Translations under genes and position numbers: made by a program | Origin: Aliidiomarina sp047920995 | GTDB taxonomy: Bacteria > Pseudomonadota > Gammaproteobacteria > Enterobacterales > Alteromonadaceae | Assembly: GCF_047920995.1 (NCBI RefSeq) | Contig: NZ_JBLRWZ010000018.1 | Location: forward strand, 1-55,163 | Length of the DNA stretch: 55,163 bases | Direction of reading: 5' to 3' | Notes under the pieces: model-generated | What the model was told of the DNA's origin: nothing | The model's database searches: none | Seen by the model: only the letters and a program-made list of their open reading frames with translations | Shown here: positions 51,545 through 55,163 of the stretch, one piece after another | Position numbering within the stretch: the stretch's first letter is position 1 | How the letters are laid out: the number at the start of each line of letters is the position of its first letter

Positions 51545-53658
51545 TGTCGCACCATGAATATCCGCAAACAAACAACACAGACAGTGATACTCAGATCGAG
51601 CCACTAATTGCCGCTTGTGAACAAGAGCCAATTCATATACCGCATGCTATTCAGGGCTTTGGTGCCACAATTGTTACCAATCCCAATATGACCCAGGTGC
51701 TTTACGCAAGCGCGAATGCTGCAGCATTTTATGCGCAACATAAAGATTCGAAAGCCCCTGCAACTGCAAAAATCATGCAACAAAGCGATTGGCTGGAGAT
51801 TAACCCCCAAGAGTTTTTCCCAGAATCTCTATTTGCAGAACTCAGTGATGCGGATCGCAATGAAGCGATTTGGGTAGAAACAAACACGCTCAGTTATTTA
51901 GCTTGGCGTACCAACAGCTATTGGATTATTGAAGCTGAGCCCAATTACCCGCACGTAAGCAATTGGTTTGAAGTGCAATTTCAAAGGGCATTTCAGCTGC
52001 TACGCAGTAGCTCAACCCAACAGCAGTTGTTACAAAACCTGTGTGATTTAGTGCAAGGCATCGCAGATTATAATCGAGTTATGATTTTCCAATTTGATGA
52101 TGATTGGCATGGTAAAGTAATTACCGAAGCGGTACGCAAGCCCTTTAATAGCTTATTACACCATCATTTCCCAGCGAGTGATATTCCGCCTCAAGCTCGT
52201 GCCATGTATAGTAAGAATCCCATTCGTCTAATTCCTGATTGCGAGCAACCGCCCATTCCACTTACAGCAATCCATGGGTCCGCCGCTGAAGCAGAAACAA
52301 ATCCTATCGATTTGAGTACCGGCTTACTGCGCGCAGTATCACCACTGCATTCGCAATATTTGCTGAACTTAGGTGTTGGCGCGTCTACCTCGATTGCAAT
52401 TTTTAAGGAGGAGGCGCTATGGGGGTTGGTAGCATGCCACCATTCCGAACCGCAGGTATTAGATCGCAGGCGCAGGCGCTTATTAGTAAGAATCGTTGAG
52501 TTCGCGGCCGAGCGTTTGTGGCTAATTCATGCTCGCAATATCGAGCGCTATGTAATTCGTATGCAAGAAGCGCGGGAACAGTTGGCTATCTCGGCAAAAA
52601 CCGCAGAAACGCCACATGAGCTGGTAAAAGAGCATGCCGAGCGCTGGCTTGACCTCTTCCAGTGCCATGGTATTTGTTATGTTCGCGGTGACAAAATGAC
52701 GACTATGGGGCAAAACCCAAGTAGCAGAGAATTGCAAAAAATTGTGCGGTGGCTAGAAGAGCACGCTCGTGATGAATTTGCGTGGCATAGCCATAATCTT
52801 AAAGATGAAGTGCCGGGCTTACTATCATTGCATTCGCTGTTTGCTGGTTTACTGGCCATCCCGCTGAAAAATAACGCTGATGTATTCTCATATTTTTTAT
52901 TATTTCGCTTGGAACAAGCCGAGCTGCGAAGTTGGGCTGGCGTGCCTGAAAAACTCCAAGTAGAAACAGCAACAGGCACGATGTTAGGCCCACGTAAATC
53001 ATTTGCATTATGGCAAGAGGAAGTGCGCGGCAAAAGCCGCCCATGGCGACCCGCTCAGCTTTATGCTGCACGTGATGTAGCACGAGACCTGTTGATTGTA
53101 GCCGACACCATGCAATTGAATATCCTCAATGACAAGCTCGAAGCAGTTAACCAGCAACTGGAAAAACTCGCTAGCTTTGATGATCTTACCGGTATTTGGA
53201 ACCGCCGCCGATTGGAAGAACGGTTATACAGCGAACTAAAAGAAGCTCAGCGCTATAAAAAACGCTTCGGCATATTACTGTTTGATATCGACCACTTTAA
53301 ACGGATTAATGACGAGCATGGGCATAATGTTGGCGATCAAATTCTGCAGCAGTTAAGTGTAGTAGTAAAAGAAGCGCTGCGCGACACAGATATGTTCGGC
53401 CGCTGGGGTGGTGAAGAGTTTTTAGTTATCGCACCAGCAACGGGCATGCCAGAGCTGATGCAAGTAGCTGAGCGGGTGCGTAAAGCAGTTGCTGAGCTGA
53501 ACCAAGCCGGGCTACCACAAATTACCATTAGCGTTGGCGTGGCAGAGTATATCAATGATCAGCGTTGGGATGAGCTCATTGAGCGAGCCGATCGAGCCAT
53601 GTACGAGGCAAAAGATAGCGGCCGCAATAGAGTAGTTGCAGGTACTGAAAAGAAATGA
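51544..53658 (+). CDS. bphP: Bacteriophytochrome-diguanylate cyclase
   Basis: A 704-residue photoreceptor with PAS-GAF-PHY-GGDEF order. Cys25 in AACEQEPIHIP is the biliverdin attachment site; the usual PGxIQPHG reads PHAIQGFG here. The GAF core has PASDIPPQARAMY (210 on) and the His-containing LRAVSPLHSQYL. The PHY tongue is GPRKSFALW at about 482. A coiled linker leads to a GGDEF domain with an active GGEEF at 622 and an RxxD inhibitory site (RDTD) just before it. Red/far-red light should switch c-di-GMP synthesis. No response-regulator partner is present. Confidence 0.95.
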   Translation: MSHHEYPQTNNTDSDTQIEPLIAACEQEPIHIPHAIQGFGATIVTNPNMTQVLYASANAAAFYAQHKDSKAPATAKIMQQSDWLEINPQEFFPESLFAELSDADRNEAIWVETNTLSYLAWRTNSYWIIEAEPNYPHVSNWFEVQFQRAFQLLRSSSTQQQLLQNLCDLVQGIADYNRVMIFQFDDDWHGKVITEAVRKPFNSLLHHHFPASDIPPQARAMYSKNPIRLIPDCEQPPIPLTAIHGSAAEAETNPIDLSTGLLRAVSPLHSQYLLNLGVGASTSIAIFKEEALWGLVACHHSEPQVLDRRRRRLLVRIVEFAAERLWLIHARNIERYVIRMQEAREQLAISAKTAETPHELVKEHAERWLDLFQCHGICYVRGDKMTTMGQNPSSRELQKIVRWLEEHARDEFAWHSHNLKDEVPGLLSLHSLFAGLLAIPLKNNADVFSYFLLFRLEQAELRSWAGVPEKLQVETATGTMLGPRKSFALWQEEVRGKSRPWRPAQLYAARDVARDLLIVADTMQLNILNDKLEAVNQQLEKLASFDDLTGIWNRRRLEERLYSELKEAQRYKKRFGILLFDIDHFKRINDEHGHNVGDQILQQLSVVVKEALRDTDMFGRWGGEEFLVIAPATGMPELMQVAERVRKAVAELNQAGLPQITISVGVAEYINDQRWDELIERADRAMYEAKDSGRNRVVAGTEKK

Positions 53659-53766
53659 AAATTTCTGATTTATTGGATTTCCACAACCCCAATAACATTA
53701 GGTGCCCTAAACATTCACCAAAGCCTACTCGAAGGGAATATTTAGCGCACCAATAATATGTTTATC

Positions 53767-54144
53767 CTACCAAAAATAAGGTTTCGCAATTGCTAAGTGG
53801 AAAATAAACAGCAACTGCGCAAATGCTAACACCGCCGCCACAATGCGAGTTCGGGTAGAATACTTCGGCTTAATAGCAAAAACACCGGCTGCAATATAAC
53901 CGAATAAAAATACAATTTTTAAGGTTAGCCACGAATGCTCGAAAATATTAAACCGCATGAGGCCCAACAAACTCACGGCCATAATCAGTAAAATTGTATC
54001 GTTAACATGCGGTATCCAACGTAATGGAGTATTTCGCCAAGTTGGCCTGCCACTTGCATCTAATCCTAAGCGCACCAACAACAAGATGCCGGTGATATAA
54101 GCCGCAAGCATGTGGATCATTTTAATCGGTACGTACATTTCCAT
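53767..54144 (-). CDS. SirB2-like membrane protein
   Basis: A 125-residue protein with about four hydrophobic segments and the SirB family pattern: IKMIHMLAAYITGILLLVRL near the N-terminus, HVNDTILLIMAVSLL and KIVFLFGYIAAGVFA. The start at 54144 is preceded by AGAGA; a longer frame to 54174 is possible. The family was named for a Salmonella invasion regulator locus but its function is unknown. Divergent from hemN. Confidence 0.75.
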   Translation of the reverse strand: MEMYVPIKMIHMLAAYITGILLLVRLGLDASGRPTWRNTPLRWIPHVNDTILLIMAVSLLGLMRFNIFEHSWLTLKIVFLFGYIAAGVFAIKPKYSTRTRIVAAVLAFAQLLFIFHLAIAKPYFW

Positions 54145-54220
54145 CGTGTTGTCTCTTTTTAGTTGCGTGTGCACTTACACTTTAAATGCAGAAGTTTTAG
54201 CACATTGTTGTAGTAGAACG

Positions 54221-54234
54221 TTGTGGCAGATCAA
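54221..54234 (+). promoter_or_regulatory. Candidate FNR/Anr box before hemN
   Basis: TTGTGGCAGATCAA resembles the FNR consensus TTGAT-N4-ATCAA: the second half is exact, the first matches at three of five bases. It lies about 60 bases before the hemN start, where oxygen-dependent control of hemN is well known in related bacteria. Confidence 0.45.
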
Positions 54235-54294
54235 TGTTACCGCGAATGAACAATACTATACTTCGTGCCATCAGAGAAAGAGGCAGGTTTCGAA

Positions 54295-55158
54295 ATGACC
54301 GATATTCGTTGGGATCCAGAACTTATTGCTCGTTACAACATTAATGGGCCGCGGTATACATCTTACCCTACGGCGTTGGCACTTACCTCGCCGTTTGCGG
54401 AATCACGAGTAATCAACGCACTAGAGGGTAGCGGCGATACATTAAGCCTGTATATTCACTTACCATTTTGCCACAAGCTCTGCTTCTATTGCGGTTGTAA
54501 TAAGGTAATTACCCGCCATCAGCACAAAGCAGATCAGTATTTAGATGCCTTAGAGCAGGAAATGCGCTTGTACAAACCCTTACTGGCGAAGCGTGAATTA
54601 GGCCCTCTCCATTTAGGTGGTGGTACCCCTACGTTTCTTACTGAAGTGCAACTTAGCCGATTAATGCAGATGCTTGAAGAGCACCTTGGTTTAGTAGCCA
54701 ACGGGAAGCATGAAATCAGCATCGAAATCGATCCGCGCAGCTGTTCTTTGGCCAAACTTAAGCATTTGCGAGCACTTGGTTTTAACCGCGTAAGTTATGG
54801 TGTGCAGGATTTCGATAGCAAAGTACAAATTGCCATCAACCGTGTGCAAGAAGACGCGATGATCGAAACCTTAGTGCAGAAATCGCGTGAATATGGCTTC
54901 GAATCGATTAACCTAGATCTTATTTATGGTTTGCCGCATCAGCATCCAGAAAGCTTTCAGCGCTCGCTAGATAAAGTGGTAGCGCTCAACCCAGATCGTA
55001 TTTCTCTATTCAGTTACGCTCATTTACCGGCGCGCTTCGCAGCACAGCGGAAAATTAGCGATGCAAGTTTGCCATCGCCAGAACTTAAGTTGCAGTTGTT
55101 GGAAATGGGCATTAAAACCTTCACCCAGGCCGGGTATCTCTGGCCGCAGAGCGGATGA
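54295..55158 (+). CDS. hemN: HemN oxygen-independent coproporphyrinogen III oxidase, C-terminally broken
   Basis: The first 287 residues of a radical SAM HemN, taken from the ATG at 54295 rather than a GTG at 54265. RYNINGPRYTSYPTA opens it, and the cluster motif HLPFCHKLCFYCGCNKV has C59, C63, C66 and C68 at the E. coli-like spacing. GGGTPTFL and YGVQDFD follow. HemN proteins are about 457 residues; here the frame reaches IKTFTQAGY and then reads LWPQSG and a stop instead of the conserved IGMDHFA. The break lies within 30 bases of the window end, so it may be an assembly or contig-end error rather than a true pseudogene. The intact enzyme would make protoporphyrinogen IX without oxygen. Confidence 0.85.
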   Translation: MTDIRWDPELIARYNINGPRYTSYPTALALTSPFAESRVINALEGSGDTLSLYIHLPFCHKLCFYCGCNKVITRHQHKADQYLDALEQEMRLYKPLLAKRELGPLHLGGGTPTFLTEVQLSRLMQMLEEHLGLVANGKHEISIEIDPRSCSLAKLKHLRALGFNRVSYGVQDFDSKVQIAINRVQEDAMIETLVQKSREYGFESINLDLIYGLPHQHPESFQRSLDKVVALNPDRISLFSYAHLPARFAAQRKISDASLPSPELKLQLLEMGIKTFTQAGYLWPQSG

Positions 55159-55163
55159 ACCAG

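Noticed and set aside
1..55163. Search for tRNA, rRNA, CRISPR arrays, insertion sequences and prophage genes
   Set aside because: No cloverleaf-like intergenic sequence, regularly spaced repeats, transposase or integrase was seen. Intergenic regions are short and mostly explained.

Overview
The window looks like chromosomal DNA of a free-living, aerobic, heterotrophic gammaproteobacterium, probably marine. The basis is gene content and family resemblance: a GntR-prpB-prpC-acnD-prpF methylcitrate operon, sufBCDSATE, DbpA, an E. coli-like LldD, a YbiT-type ABC-F protein and a SirB2-like membrane protein. Genus cannot be fixed from sequence alone. I see no rRNA, tRNA, CRISPR array, insertion sequence, integrase or phage gene. 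Coding density is high, on both strands.

Layout. 1-2217: three genes of a bufferin/MNIO-type peptide-modification operon (DUF692, DUF2063, DoxX), cut by the left window edge so that the precursor gene is not visible, convergent with an AraC-type regulator. 3231-7123: a tight run of HD-GYP phosphodiesterase, DinB-like protein, an NRDE/TANGO2 domain fused to a lysophospholipid-acyltransferase-like domain, and an OlsB-like N-acyltransferase. 7309-11144: a large Ig-repeat lipoprotein ending in an ice-binding (DUF3494) domain, followed by an outer-membrane barrel protein with two OmpA domains. 11213-14094: a Crp/Fnr-type regulator, an exported glutathione peroxidase and an exported choloylglycine-hydrolase-like enzyme. 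14209-20293: the complete suf iron-sulfur operon on the minus strand, behind a near-consensus IscR type 1 box overlapping a sigma70-type promoter. 20814-22550: a Na+/Pi cotransporter. 22728-29406: the propionate (2-methylcitrate) operon with its own GntR regulator and probable operators.

29620-45083: mostly housekeeping and envelope genes. These are the ABC-F protein, a MotA/MotB stator pair, DbpA, a glutathione S-transferase, a YeiH-type membrane protein, a large exported zinc protease, a thioredoxin/CcdA/AhpD-like thiol-redox trio, an M1 aminopeptidase lipoprotein, an RlpA-like lipoprotein, a sterol-desaturase-family enzyme and a DUF1499 protein abutting lldD. 46390-50865: a four-gene oxidation module (SDR, coniferyl-aldehyde-dehydrogenase-like ALDH, Tat-exported small protein, GMC flavoprotein). 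It runs with a 34-base gap into a heme oxygenase and a bacteriophytochrome-diguanylate cyclase (50900-53658), which together make a red-light-responsive c-di-GMP synthase. The window ends with a SirB2-like gene and hemN, whose frame breaks a few bases before the right edge.

Themes: iron-sulfur and heme supply (suf, hemN, heme oxygenase), c-di-GMP turnover at both ends (HD-GYP and GGDEF), periplasmic and membrane redox enzymes, and short-chain organic acid use (propionate, lactate). The least ordinary items are the NRDE-acyltransferase fusion beside an OlsB-like gene, the truncated bufferin operon, the Ig/ice-binding lipoprotein with its double-OmpA neighbour, and the phytochrome genes trailing a GMC oxidation operon. 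No system here is clearly undescribed.
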